Part shown: one piece after another, positions 23,001 to 33,328 of the stretch
Layout of the letters: every line of letters starts with the position of its first letter
Position numbering within the stretch: position 1 is the stretch's first letter
Source: Nannochloropsis oceanica
Taxonomy: Eukaryota > Sar > Eustigmatophyceae > Eustigmatales > Monodopsidaceae
Direction of reading: 5' to 3'
Length of the DNA stretch: 64,000 nucleotides
Assembly: GCA_004519485.1 (NCBI GenBank)
Contig: CP038132.1
Coordinates: 305,001-369,000 of the forward strand
The notes under the pieces: model-generated
Seen by the model: only the letters and a program-made list of their open reading frames with translations
Told to the model about the DNA's origin: nothing
The model's database searches: none
Position numbers and translations under genes: made by a program

Positions 23001-23658
23001 CCATCATAAACACACAACCAAGGCATGCCCAAGACCCTAGTGCGCACGCCTCATCACCGAAAGCTAAATGGCTCATCAACATTTCTTCCAGGAAATGTCC
23101 ATCCATCTCGAGGTAACTTAACTTGAGGCATCAAGTTGGTCGACTCGGAACCTGCCAGCAGTGCTCGGAACTCTACGTCCCGAGAGTATTTCGTGACATC
23201 AAGGCAAGGCAAAGGCTCACAATGAGCCACACGCCACGCTAGCCCTTTCTCTCATCTGTGCAGGGTACCTTTACACATACCTCCCATGATGGCGAACACT
23301 CGTCCAGGCGCCTTTGGTCGCCCTGTCCTGATCGTTTCTTCCTTGTCCTCCGCCGACCTCCTCACCTCCCACTCCTCACTCTTTATGTTCCTTCATGCAC
23401 GCCATGGGCCGCACTCACACACACGGCCAACCCCAAACACAAAGTCGATTTGCCAGCCGATTGCTCCTTTGGTAACCCATTCCACCAAGCCTCCACCATA
23501 TACATATGCATGTAAACATATCAGACAATTACCTTCTCACCTACTTCTTCACAGACTACACCCACCCATCACATCACCGTAAACAGCAGCAAAGGAGCAG
23601 CAGCAGCAGGACCAGAAGCGGCAGTACAATTTATAGCAGTAATAGCAGCAGTACCATC
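23001..23658. other. Intergenic, pyrimidine-rich, no gene seen
   Basis: Runs from the end of the repeat relic to the start of the next coiled-coil gene. Contains a CAG-type cluster (23583-23650) just before that start and no supported gene. Confidence 0.5.
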
Positions 23659-24525
23659 ATGACGACAATTTCCAAAGCCATGGCTCATCGCCCCCCCCGC
23701 TCCTCCTCCCCCCCTACCCCCCACCCTGCGTCCCCCCCAAACCCCTCCTCCTCTTTCTCCTCTTCTATATCCTCCTCCTCTTCCTCCTCTTCCTCCTCCT
23801 CCTACCGTCTCCTCACCTTTGTCAATAACCTCCGTCAATCCACCGATGAAGCCACCACAAGCCTCAACGAGGCCCTGGCGCATATGTCATCCCTCTCCGC
23901 CGAACTCAAGCTTGAGCAAAAGGAAGAAAAACAAATCTTGTCAGAGCTTAAAGAGACCTTGCACCAAACCCGCAAAGTCCAAGCAATAGCCAGCGAAACC
24001 CAGTCGAAAATATTCGAATTGGAGAGACATAATTCTTTGTTGTCGTGGCAGGTAGGTATGGTGAGGGTTCTTGAAGAAGAGGCGACAGAGTTTTTGGATG
24101 GATTTAGGGGGAGATTAGCTTCGGTCCAGGAGAGACATGGTAAGGAGATGGAGGTGGAGATGAAGAAAGCGAGGAAGACGCATATGCATATGACGGAAGC
24201 AAGCAAGGGATTGGTGGTTGCGGTGGCGGGAGTGCAAGCAGCGAAGGAGGAGGGGGAGGAGGCAGCGGCACAATTCCTGGCGATGGAGCAGCAGAGGGAT
24301 GAGGTGAGGGCGGAAATGAGGAAGGAGCAGGAGGAGACGCGGAAGCTGTTGGAAGAGGTGAAAGAGGTCAATTTGAAAATACAACAGACAGATGAGGCGG
24401 TGGGAGAGCTGGAAACGTATGTCATGGCATTGAAGAATGAACGGATGCGCGCGGCGGCAGCGGCATCGAAGGAGGGGGGGGGAGGAAAAGGAGGGGGGAG
24501 GGAGGTGAGGGAGTTGGGAGGCTGA
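23659..24525 (+). CDS. Coiled-coil protein with Ser/Pro-rich head, unknown function
   Basis: Single exon, 288 aa from the ATG at 23659 (MTTISKAMAHRPPRSS). Residues 1-55 are Pro/Ser-rich including a run of about ten serines from TCC repeats. Residues from about 60 to 270 form a long charged coiled coil (SSLSAELKLEQKEEKQILSE onward; KKARKTHMHMTEASKG; QFLAMEQQRDEVRAEMRKEQ). The end is Gly-rich. An in-frame ATG at 23506 would add a Ser/Thr-rich extension but the codon choice there looks non-coding. No domain is recognised; the coiled coil suggests self-association or a scaffold role. Confidence 0.6.
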   Translation: MTTISKAMAHRPPRSSSPPTPHPASPPNPSSSFSSSISSSSSSSSSSSYRLLTFVNNLRQSTDEATTSLNEALAHMSSLSAELKLEQKEEKQILSELKETLHQTRKVQAIASETQSKIFELERHNSLLSWQVGMVRVLEEEATEFLDGFRGRLASVQERHGKEMEVEMKKARKTHMHMTEASKGLVVAVAGVQAAKEEGEEAAAQFLAMEQQRDEVRAEMRKEQEETRKLLEEVKEVNLKIQQTDEAVGELETYVMALKNERMRAAAAASKEGGGGKGGGREVRELGG

Positions 24526-25283
24526 ATTAAGGGGGGGCGGAGTGTCCGAGGGAAAATAGATGACTGACGGAAGGGATAATGAGAGTGAATTCAATTCATG
24601 AGACGAAAAAGCGGCGACATAGAGTGAGTGTACATCAGTATATGTGCCCAGTTTGCGGAAATATGGAGGAAGGGCGCGACATAAAGTAAAAGGATGAAGT
24701 ATAAGAAAGTCAGTGGACAGATGTTGGGCCGAAAGAATGTTTGGTGGTATAAAAGATTGAGGAGAAGGCAAGGAAGTGAGTTAGTCGGACATACATGGCC
24801 GTGTAGTATATTACAGTGGGGAGAAGCGACGGATTTGTGTTTGGCAGTCATGGGATGCAGAAAAATAAAGTGTGGTGAGAATGAGAAGGTGGGCATGTCA
24901 TCAAAGAGAGTTAGCGGCGATAGCATGAGAGAGACCGGCGGAGAAGAGTACGCCAAGCGAAAAGAAAGAGTTGTGAGTATGTGTGTCTGCGGACATAAAG
25001 AAAGTGAAGACATAAACGGCTTGCTCCCGCCAAATAAACGCAGCCTTTTCATGCACTTCCTTTTGACCAACGCCGCGCCTCACCCACATCCTTCTCGCCT
25101 GCACAGAAGCATACAGGCTGTGCGTGCTTAAGTTCATCGTTGTTGTCGAGGTGCTGGTGCTTGTTTTTGCCCATGTACTTGCGTGGCTTCCTCTTGTCTC
25201 CGAGCAGCTCATTGTGCATTGAGCGATAACTTGACAGGGCATTCACCCTCCACTTCCCCCAACTCAACACAACGACAGCCACC
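24526..25283. other. Intergenic, no gene seen
   Basis: Between the coiled-coil protein and the OB-fold protein, both plus strand. It holds a 3' UTR and a promoter by position. No recognised frame. Confidence 0.55.
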
Positions 25284-27299
25284 ATGGCCAAGACGATGTC
25301 CACCCCGTGGATTTTGCCGGCTGTCAAGGCGGCGTTGGGCGCAGAAGACTCGGCGGGGAGAGTCGGAGCTAGCAATAACAAGCCTGCTGGCCCCTCGGAC
25401 CACCGGCCCAAGGTGGTCCAAGTCGTCCGCGGCTCCACCCAGCACGGCTACCTAGAAGTGAGTGACAAGGAAAACAAGATTGCGGTCTTCCTCACTCCGG
25501 ACGCCCGTCAATCCTTCCACGAGGCCATGCCACAGAAAAGCTTGTCGGGCCTCAGCACCTGCATGGTCAAGCTCGAAAAGTGGCTTGTCTCATATCTACC
25601 CCTCGCTGTGGACTCAGCCACAGGAAGCCTCGCCCACCATTTGCCCCAAAACACAAAGCAAGATGCGCATACGTTTGCGCCATTATGTTTGGTGGCCACA
25701 AAGTTCACCGTGGTTTTGTCAGAGAGGGGGCAATCGACCTATGGCAACCCTCGAAGTATCAACACCATTACCGAAATAAAGAGGCTGTATCGCGAGCTGG
25801 ACCCTAGCGCCCTCATAACCAAGCTTGCCACCGGGCAAGGCCTGCCTCGCCTTCCTGACAGTACTGGCGCGGATGCTCTTCCAGATCCTGTGGATAATCA
25901 ACATCCTGTCACGCTTACCGAGGTAAAGGCAATGCTTGCTCAGGACGCGGCTTACCCCGAGAGGCGTATTGCTGGCGTGAACGTGGCTACAGCCGCCGCA
26001 GCGGCGGCTGCTGCTGCGGCTGCTGTTGTTGCAAAGAGAGCGGTAGGTGCAGTAGAAGTATTGGGAGGAGCGGGCAACGGAGCGCATGCAATCAATGGGG
26101 GAGCAGCAGCAGGACAGCAAATGCAAACACCAGCCGCAGCAGAGACGGGTCGAGCTGGAGCAGCAGATGCAGCAACTGTAGCAGAAAGAGCAGGAGCAAT
26201 TGCAGCGATAGCCTCGCAAGCAGAAGACGAAGAGGGAGAGCAGCAAGAAGAAGGAGAGGCAGAGGGGAAAGAAATCGACGAGGACGATCGGTTGGCTTCT
26301 CAATTTGGCGCGTCGCCTGCCCGGGAATTTGAAACGCAACGTCAGGAGGAGGAGGAAGAGGAGGAAGAGGAGGAAGAATCTTATGAGTCTGTGCCTGTGC
26401 TCATCCCTCCCCCGAGTCCGGCGCGTTCGACACGAAGCGCGGCGAGCATCAAGGCCACCAGCCCTACACGACAGATGCAGCAGCAGCAGCAGGAGGAGGA
26501 GGCGGAGCAGCAACAGCAGCAGGAGCAGCGGCAAGAATCCCCAAGCCGACGACGAAGGACTGTCGCTGCCCCCGTTGATGATGATGCCAAGGAAGGAAAG
26601 AATGAAGAAAGCAAGGCCCTGTCACCAAAGCCAGGAGGTCAGGAAGAGGAGGGGAAGAAGGAGGGCGAGGGTATCTCCACACGTTCTCCAAGGGCGCAAA
26701 TCCTTCAGGCGGGTCCCGGTTCCCCTCATCCACCCTCTCCAGCACAGCGGACGTCCCTGCGACGCAACAAGAAACAACAGGATAGTCAGGCTTGGGCCAT
26801 GCAAACACAAGCGTTCTCTCAAGATTTCTCGCAGACGCAAGTGGACGAATCTCAACAGGAGGAAGAAGAGTTGGAAGAGGAGGAAGAGGAGGAGGAAGAG
26901 AAGGAGGAAGAGGAGGAGGACGAACTGAAAATGGTGCTTCGTCGACCTTCCGTCCCCTTTCCTTCATCCCCTTCCCCGGGCAAGCGTCCTGCGCCCACTG
27001 TATTAGCTGGAGGAGGAGGAGGAGGTCCTTCGCCTACTCGTGTCCGCCTGTCAGCACCCACCTCAGCTGCTGCTGCTGCTACTGCACGGCTTTACCCTGC
27101 CGCAAAAGCAGCAGCTACAGCAGCATCAGCATGCAGGAGTACTAGTAGTAGTACGCCTGTTGATACTAGCAGCCTATTTGGGGGTCGGCCGACCATTTGG
27201 GGGTTGTTGGGTATGTTGAAGCCCGGGGGAAGCTCGCCTTCGCGCAATTTTAGGAAAACTGGTTGTAGTGGAGGGGGAGGAGGGAGTGGAAGAGTGTGA
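25284..27299 (+). CDS. Candidate TPP1/Tpz1-like telomere OB-fold protein
   Basis: Single exon, 671 aa, start in a strong CCACCATGG context. Residues 1-165 are compact and match the layout of the TPP1 (ACD)/Tpz1 OB fold: STPWILPAVKAAL at 6-18 resembles the LRPWI opening of human TPP1; then PKVVQVVRG, HGYLEVSDKENKIAVFLT (human LLVSDGTHSVRCLVT), a variable arm with LVATKFTVVLSE (human FYLQVDRFSLL) and TEIKRLYREL ending the domain. TPP1 links telomere-bound POT1 to telomerase. The remaining 500 residues are disordered with Ala, Glu and Gln runs from microsatellites, plus an AFSQDFSQTQ cluster of SQ/TQ sites. No Zn or catalytic motif is seen. Homology is inferred from memory; it could be another OB-fold protein. 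Confidence 0.5.
   Translation: MAKTMSTPWILPAVKAALGAEDSAGRVGASNNKPAGPSDHRPKVVQVVRGSTQHGYLEVSDKENKIAVFLTPDARQSFHEAMPQKSLSGLSTCMVKLEKWLVSYLPLAVDSATGSLAHHLPQNTKQDAHTFAPLCLVATKFTVVLSERGQSTYGNPRSINTITEIKRLYRELDPSALITKLATGQGLPRLPDSTGADALPDPVDNQHPVTLTEVKAMLAQDAAYPERRIAGVNVATAAAAAAAAAAAVVAKRAVGAVEVLGGAGNGAHAINGGAAAGQQMQTPAAAETGRAGAADAATVAERAGAIAAIASQAEDEEGEQQEEGEAEGKEIDEDDRLASQFGASPAREFETQRQEEEEEEEEEEESYESVPVLIPPPSPARSTRSAASIKATSPTRQMQQQQQEEEAEQQQQQEQRQESPSRRRRTVAAPVDDDAKEGKNEESKALSPKPGGQEEEGKKEGEGISTRSPRAQILQAGPGSPHPPSPAQRTSLRRNKKQQDSQAWAMQTQAFSQDFSQTQVDESQQEEEELEEEEEEEEEKEEEEEDELKMVLRRPSVPFPSSPSPGKRPAPTVLAGGGGGGPSPTRVRLSAPTSAAAAATARLYPAAKAAATAASACRSTSSSTPVDTSSLFGGRPTIWGLLGMLKPGGSSPSRNFRKTGCSGGGGGSGRV
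26347..26379 (+). repeat. GAGGAA-type coding microsatellite
   Basis: One of several acidic-residue repeats in the OB-fold protein (others at 26487-26525, CAG/GAG, and 26855-26925, GAG/GAA). Encodes poly-Glu in the disordered tail. Confidence 0.75.
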
Positions 27300-28036
27300 G
27301 GGGATTCCTTTTGCTTTGGAATAAGCCGAGAATCTTAATCCCAGGTAATTCGAGTGATGTGTTGAAGATAAGAAGAGGAGGAGGTAGGGGAGGAGCAGGT
27401 TGGGAGGCGGAGGGATCGGTCGACTTCGAGAAAAAGGGAAACGTGGTGGAATGGGAAGTATAATAATATGGAGGGGAGTGTATGATAGAAGGAAGTAAGA
27501 GAAACCCCAATACCAACTTGGAGAAGACGAGGAAAAGAAGTCGATAAGAAAAGGACACGAGACCTCCCTCATTCCATTCATTTCCATTAGACCACCCGTA
27601 ATGGTAACAAGGAAAAATATGTGCCCCCCAGCAAACTCGAAATGGAGGACCAAAAAGTTGAAAGAAGAAGAATGAAACCTACCCCCCAAAAAAGAATATA
27701 CCTAATACCTTTGAATACCTAACGCTTCCATTAAAAAAAATTGTTTTTCCTGTCGTTGTAGTTGAGGTTTTGCTTTCTCCTAGTCTTTTCAAGGTTTTGA
27801 CCGTCGTCAAATGGAGACTGACAAACACAAGGGTAAATGGGGCATGCCTCCCACTCTACCCTTTTCTTTCCTTTCTCTTGGACCATCTTTGGCGCAGCCT
27901 CTCATAACTACACCATGGTCTTGCCGTTCCTTTTTTAAATTTAGAGAATGAGACCAGAAAAAGGCAGATACGACCGCCCTCCCCCCTCCCGCTTGCCGCC
28001 TGCCCTTCCACCAGATATTGAGGAAAGCGCATCGTC
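27300..28036. other. 3'-3' intergenic stretch, no gene seen
   Basis: Convergent gap between the OB-fold protein and eS26. Purine-rich first half, no recognised gene. Confidence 0.55.
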
Positions 28037-28624
28037 TTAACGAGCGCCGGGGCGCTTGTTCTCAGGCGCTTCTCGCTTTCGTCGGTCCTCCTTGCTGCGG
28101 GAACGGACGAGGCGTTGATGCACGGCGGCCTCCACGGAGTAGTACTGCTTGATGTAAAGCTTGGGCAGTTGGTAGTTCTCGAACACACGCGCCTCCTTGA
28201 TATCACGGGCAGAGGACTGGTCCACGATGGAGCGCACTAACATCCGCTTGATCGCCTTGTCCTTGGGGACGGCCTTGCCGGTGTTGGCGCACCTGGGGTT
28301 GGGTCGGGAGGGAGAGTGCATGAGATTGCTGGGTTTGTTCATTGCAAAAGCACGGGATGGGAGAAGTACCGTCCTTTCTGCAGGACTAAGTGAGATGCAG
28401 GCAGCGTCGCGCGCACAAGGTCATTGGTACCACCGGTTCTGAGGAAAAGACACAAGCTGACCATGCTCCGTTGTGGCAAGCACGACGCTGGACTCACGAC
28501 CATGACCACCCATCCGCTAGACCAGCCAACGACTCCACATTTCACACACTCTTTCTTACCGCACACGCTTGACGTGGCCGCGGCCCTTCTTGTTGCGCCC
28601 GTGATTGCGGCGCTTGACAGTCAT
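28037..28624 (-). CDS. RPS26: 40S ribosomal protein eS26, zinc cysteines mostly lost
   Basis: Two exons, 28560..28624 and 28037..28292 (267-base intron, split Arg22 codon), 106 aa. The start MTVKRRNHGRNKKGRGHVKR and the blocks VPKDKAIKR, ARDIKEARVFENYQLPKLYI and VHQRLVRSRSKE are diagnostic of eS26, which binds mRNA near the small-subunit exit channel. In the usual protein four cysteines (23, 26, 74, 77) hold zinc. Here Cys23 is kept, but position 26 is Thr, 29 is Ala, 74 is Ser and 77 is Ala (RCANTGKAV and YYSVEAAVH). The rest of the fold is well preserved and the frame is intact, so this is probably functional and zinc-free. A second, cysteine-bearing copy elsewhere in the genome cannot be excluded. 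Confidence 0.92.
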
Positions 28625-30117
28625 GATGGCTGTGATGATAATAACGAGTTAGTGGAGAAGATGAGAAAGAGAGGGGTAAGCGCGGTGTGAAACGTGAGTG
28701 GAAAGAGCCAGCGCAGAGCTTAGACATTGTCAGTGACCAGGCAAATTTACGGGGGTAACCGTGCGCAGGTCTGGGTGAGGACAAGGTACATACGCTGGGC
28801 GCGGAAGAAGAGGGAGCGAGGAAGGGACGGAGGGAGGCAGAGGTGGTGGTGCCTTGCTTCTCTCCCACCATCCATACTCTCTCCACTCCCGTCTCCTGTT
28901 GAAAGCCATGCAAACATTGTCCTGTACTGACCACGTGACAATGGGGAGACTAGGTTCTTCCCAGGGTGAATGAGGAGGAGGGAGGGGTTCTTTGGCCAGC
29001 GGAGGGCTCCGCGGAGCCGTTCACCGATAGCAAGTACCAAAGCATGACGAAAAGTACCTCAATTTTAACCGTTAGTTATTTTACCTTTTTTTGCGCATCT
29101 CTTTGTGAGACAGGCATTCACGCGCGCACCTGACTTCAAACAAATGCTCACGAAAAGGCGTTGTGGTGCGCTCACCCATTCTATCAGGACATGCATCATT
29201 CCACATTCTTTCTCCGAATAGTTTGTCATGAAAGTGCGCACTCCGGGGTCGAGCACCCCTACTCGTCCCTCCCCCACCCTTTTTCTCCCTTCCTGCTCTT
29301 CCTTTTCCACCTTGTAAGGCATCAAAAAGTACCATCTCCCAAAACAAAATTGGATACAACAGTTTGCGTCAACCTCATTCTTGGAGTTCTCGCACATCTT
29401 GATACCTTTCTCCACCCCCAAATTATGCCGGGTGGAATAAAGGAAGGGCCCCGTCAATTTTTGGTCCTCGCTGTCACTACCGAGACACTCTTCTCCTCGA
29501 AGCCAAACGAATCACTGGTCATGCGCTTGGACTTGGACTTAATATGAAATGCCGGGGATGGCTTCTTTCACTGCCACATGTACCCTCTCCCCCTGACATC
29601 CACACACTCTCCGCCGACACCTTCACGTGCACACCCACCCACATGGACAGAAATATACATATATCGTGGGAGGTAAACTAAATTTTCATACTTTTTAAGA
29701 AGCAACAAGCAATGGAAAACGATTTTGAGGATAGGCGACGCAAGTAGCCTGAGCTTAAGAAAACTACTTAGCGACTTACCCTCGATCCAATGTGGAAAGA
29801 TCATATCGCAAGGCTGGCTACTTTGGAAGGAAACAAAGCTGAAAAAGAGGATCTCGACAAGGTGCACGAATTTTGTGCAAACGCGACCCGTGGACCCGTG
29901 ATGCGTTGGAGTAAGAGCACTTGGCCATGTACAAACGCCATCTGTCGCATGTAATATGCGAACATCTTGGACTGGTTCACAGGTCCTACGGTCCTCCCAG
30001 ATGTCGCCTGTTGAGGATTGCACTACAGCCGGAGTGGTCGCCTCCCTCCCATGGTAGAAGCTCCATTGGTCGGCTCATCCCTCAAGCACCTCCCTCCCTC
30101 CCTTCTCCCTCCCCAAC
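28625..30117. other. Intergenic 1.5 kb, no gene supported
   Basis: Upstream of eS26 (its promoter and 5' UTR must lie in the first few hundred bases). The frames here, such as one at 29568-30023 on the minus strand, lack recognisable motifs. Confidence 0.45.
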
Positions 30118-30637
30118 CTAGGCAAGATAGGGCAAGGCATGATCGCCGCCATGCAAGCTTGCCCAGTCATCCCATCCGCAATGGTGCCCGGGAGCGGAAG
30201 GGAAAGAGGGCAGCTCGGACAGGAAAGAGGTAGACGCGCATTCAATTTTATCGGGGTAGCTGCTGAAGTTGAGGGTGGAGGGATTACCAGAAATTATACC
30301 TTTCTGGAGGCTTTGGGTCTCGCGCAGGAGCACCGGGCGCTTGAATTTAAGCGCCTTGACCACGTTTGTGCGGAGGACATGCGAGGTGTTTGATAAGGTG
30401 GCCTTTGTGACCTGAAATAAATTCTTTGGCACAGGACAGGAGTTCCGCAGGTAAGGCTAGCGAAGCCTTCTTCTCATGCACTGGTATATTCCATCTTTCG
30501 TATTTTCAAAGTTCACATACATGCCTATGGAGGTGCCATAGTCCTTGGCAAATCTTAGATTCTCCTTCGGAAACTTTGCCAAGATCAATATCTCTTGCAT
30601 CCTGCACGTTGATAAAATGTTTACACAAAGAGAGCAT
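30118..30637 (-). CDS. Small two-exon hypothetical gene
   Basis: Model 30521..30637 and 30118..30411 (109-base intron, phase 0, GTATGT donor and TTATTTCAG acceptor), 136 aa. The start is MLSLCKHFINVQDARDIDLG at 30637 with AAAA before the ATG. The join gives HLHRH-VTKATLSNTSHV. The second exon reads on through TNVVKALKFKRPVLLRETQS and ends ALPYLA. Composition is balanced and not simple-sequence, and both splice sites match those of firm genes in the window, which is the only support. I do not recognise the protein. It ends 147 bases downstream of the stop of the F-box/FIST gene on the same strand. It could be a missed terminal part of another gene or spurious. Confidence 0.32.
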
Positions 30638-30783
30638 TTTTACGCCCTGCGTCTCCCCCCTCCTCAATAAACACACACGCACTTCATTTCTTCGTGACTA
30701 AGAATGTATGCGTTTCTCTCCAAATATGTCCTCCTTCTGTCAAATGATATTTACATCTCCACATCTCGACGAACCCTTATGTT

Positions 30784-32556
30784 TCAAGCCTTTTGCACTG
30801 CTCCCGGCGTACCATTCACATTCCCCCCACCCCCACCACTTTTGACAGCACCACTTCCTTTCCCCCCAAATCCACCAATACCGCGGTGTTCCAAGACACG
30901 CTGTACTGCTACTGCCAACCCTTCAGTGTTTAGCACCATGAGCAGAGGCGACGACGCGGTGGAGCGTTGCGGTGTCACAAGCAAGGCAAAAACGGCAGTG
31001 AAACCTTGCAACGCACAGGATCCCGACTGACTATTCCGCAAAATAGATCCCCTTTGCTCTACCTCTTCCTTATCGCTGGCTACCGCCACTCCCCTTTCCT
31101 CCATACCCTCCTCGTCGTCGTCTACATACGTTGCTTGTGGACCAATCTCGCCCATGGCGTAGATGCCACTCAGAGGCGTGTCAGGGAAGTGGCTCATGAA
31201 CATCAAGGCATCAAAATTCGAATGAGCGGTGTCCATAAACCGCCGCGGCCCCCGCCCATTGCAAGAAAAGAGTAGTGCCCCTAGAACCTTTTCTTTATTT
31301 TGCCCCAGCTCAGCTGCGACCGCCCTCAATTTACTCTGCACGTGCGCTTGGGCGGCAAGCCTCGTCAGTTCGAAAAACCGAATCGCCAACTGCGCGTTTG
31401 CTGGCGGCAATTGTGATGCATTTGCGAAGGAAAGGAGGAGCTCTATGTCTCCCTCCTGTGATAACGCAAATTCAAACGAAGGCAATTCGTAGGGTGCATG
31501 GGCCGTGATCCTCGTCTCGCCTCCGCCCCCTCCGTCTCCTACCCCTGAAGCTCCACTTTCTAACGATGGAGACTCTATTTGGAGGCCTACGTACATATTG
31601 TCAACCCCCATCTCCTGAAAAATGGTGTAAGGATTTTCTGTAATCGTCGCCGTTGCTGCCGAGGAAGCGGCCGCAGCTCGAGACGCTGGCTGGTAAACGC
31701 TCTTGACACTTATAGCCTCCACGTTTCTGTCGTACTTCCAATCCGCCACTTTGAGTGCCGGGCACCGTGGAACTACCCCACGCGACACCACCGCTTGCAA
31801 TGGCACATTCCCCCATAACGCCATGCCAACAATACCTTTGTTCTTTGCAGCGCCGCCCGGCGTCTGGAACATACCGTCTTTCCAACAGAAAACATTACGC
31901 GAAAAGACTCCGCCAATAATTGCAGCGCGAGGATGACCTTCTTGCAGGGCTTGCAATAAAAACTCCACGTGTTCAGCACACTGACCGGGTATAATTATGA
32001 ACATTTTGTAATCAATAGTGGGGACCAGGCCCAGAATATTTTCCCGCACAACGCTTCGCCCACCCGTCAGTAACTTTTCGGCCGCGTCTAGATCCCCGTT
32101 ATTGACCATAAAGACGTGCGCATGCGCTTCGAACAAGGACAACAGGCTCAACACTGCATCCCCGTCCCGGCCACCGGCTTGTGTAAACACCTTGCCGTGT
32201 CCTGTAAACGGGTAAGGGCTTCCCCCCCCAATCACTTGACAGCTTGAAGGCAATGCGGACAAAGCCTCGGTCAGCTTCGCCGGGCCCGACCCGTTGGCAG
32301 AGAAAAGAAAGCCCACCGAGGGCGTCGCTGAGCAATGCAGCTTGACCTGGGATGCCAGCTTCGGCAGTGCCCCCACCACCGTGGTGAATGACGGACGGGA
32401 CTGCTCGTGCTCAGCGACGAGTACGGCCCATAGCCGGGCCGATGCACGAAGATGGAGAAGGGCCTCAAGATTACAGTAAGACACAATCTCAAGAAGCAAG
32501 TCCGTGAACAGGATGCTGAAATGAGACGTGGCGGGGATGTCAGACGTCGAGGCCAT
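30784..32556 (-). CDS. F-box protein with FIST domains (FBXO22-like)
   Basis: Single exon, 590 aa from the ATG at 32556 (MASTSDIPATSHF). Residues about 12-50 form an F-box: FTDLLLEIVSYCNLEALLHL followed by ARLWAVLVAEH. A FIST-N-like region follows (residues about 65-300; PSVGFLFSANGSG, VIGGGSPYPFTG) and a FIST-C region (GALLFSCNGRGPRRFM, then LSGIYAMGEIGP) lies near the end. This is the layout of FBXO22, an SCF ubiquitin ligase adaptor. FIST domains are thought to sense small ligands. The C-terminal 30 residues are Gly-rich. The frame is open further upstream to 32772 but that part looks like 5' UTR. The gene diverges from RSH. Confidence 0.85.
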   Translation of the reverse strand: MASTSDIPATSHFSILFTDLLLEIVSYCNLEALLHLRASARLWAVLVAEHEQSRPSFTTVVGALPKLASQVKLHCSATPSVGFLFSANGSGPAKLTEALSALPSSCQVIGGGSPYPFTGHGKVFTQAGGRDGDAVLSLLSLFEAHAHVFMVNNGDLDAAEKLLTGGRSVVRENILGLVPTIDYKMFIIIPGQCAEHVEFLLQALQEGHPRAAIIGGVFSRNVFCWKDGMFQTPGGAAKNKGIVGMALWGNVPLQAVVSRGVVPRCPALKVADWKYDRNVEAISVKSVYQPASRAAAASSAATATITENPYTIFQEMGVDNMYVGLQIESPSLESGASGVGDGGGGGETRITAHAPYELPSFEFALSQEGDIELLLSFANASQLPPANAQLAIRFFELTRLAAQAHVQSKLRAVAAELGQNKEKVLGALLFSCNGRGPRRFMDTAHSNFDALMFMSHFPDTPLSGIYAMGEIGPQATYVDDDEEGMEERGVAVASDKEEVEQRGSILRNSQSGSCALQGFTAVFALLVTPQRSTASSPLLMVLNTEGLAVAVQRVLEHRGIGGFGGKGSGAVKSGGGGGNVNGTPGAVQKA

Positions 32557-33328
32557 ACTTCCAGAATTGTCGATCTTGTGCCCGGGAGCTGAATGCCTGC
32601 GTTGGCCTGGCACCTCACGTCCTGGCCCTGTCACAGTGTAATATTGCACAGTGAGGAGACAATGAGAATTCATAACCTCCAATTTAGGCTTTTTGGGCAC
32701 ATGACACAGGTGCATGTCCCAGTGCACCAGATGTGCCAGGAAGAAGTGGGGGCTGCGCTGGTGCGCTGACACGTTTACATCTTTCTGTTACATATCAGCG
32801 CGTGGATCAGAGCTCAGCTAACAGGGGAAACATCTTGCCAGTCACAAGTTTTCCTCTTGTTTTTGTTGTACACCCTTTTGACACGCCCTTCTATGGTTCT
32901 GACGTATCCGGGGTTCGTGTGGGAGGAGGGGAGGCTGAGGACTCAAGTCTCGGAAGTGGAGGGAGAATAAGGGCTCGGCTCCCACTTGCTCCTCTGCATT
33001 TTTGTGGAAAAGGTGCATTAGAATTAGCGCTCATGGGCTGCTTTTGGTTTGCATAGACAAAAATGTAGCCGTCGGCTTGCATTCAATTCACACACGTTAC
33101 TTCGTTCGCGGGGAATGCTTTCGTCGTTTATGGACACCACTTGTGCGTGAGACTTGGACCACGATTTATGACGCTGCGCTTGCAAGTCGTAGAAATGTAC
33201 GTGACAAGCAATGTTGCCGCTATTGTCGAGGCTTTGGGGGCACGCAGTCTTGAGATTGCCACCACACCCAAAACCATACCCAGGGAAGCGCGGCCCGTAC
33301 CGGACTGCAAGCGCGATTCGAAAGGTCA
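32557..33328. other. Divergent promoter region of F-box and RSH genes
   Basis: About 770 bases between divergent starts. It should carry both promoters. No gene or repeat recognised. Confidence 0.5.
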
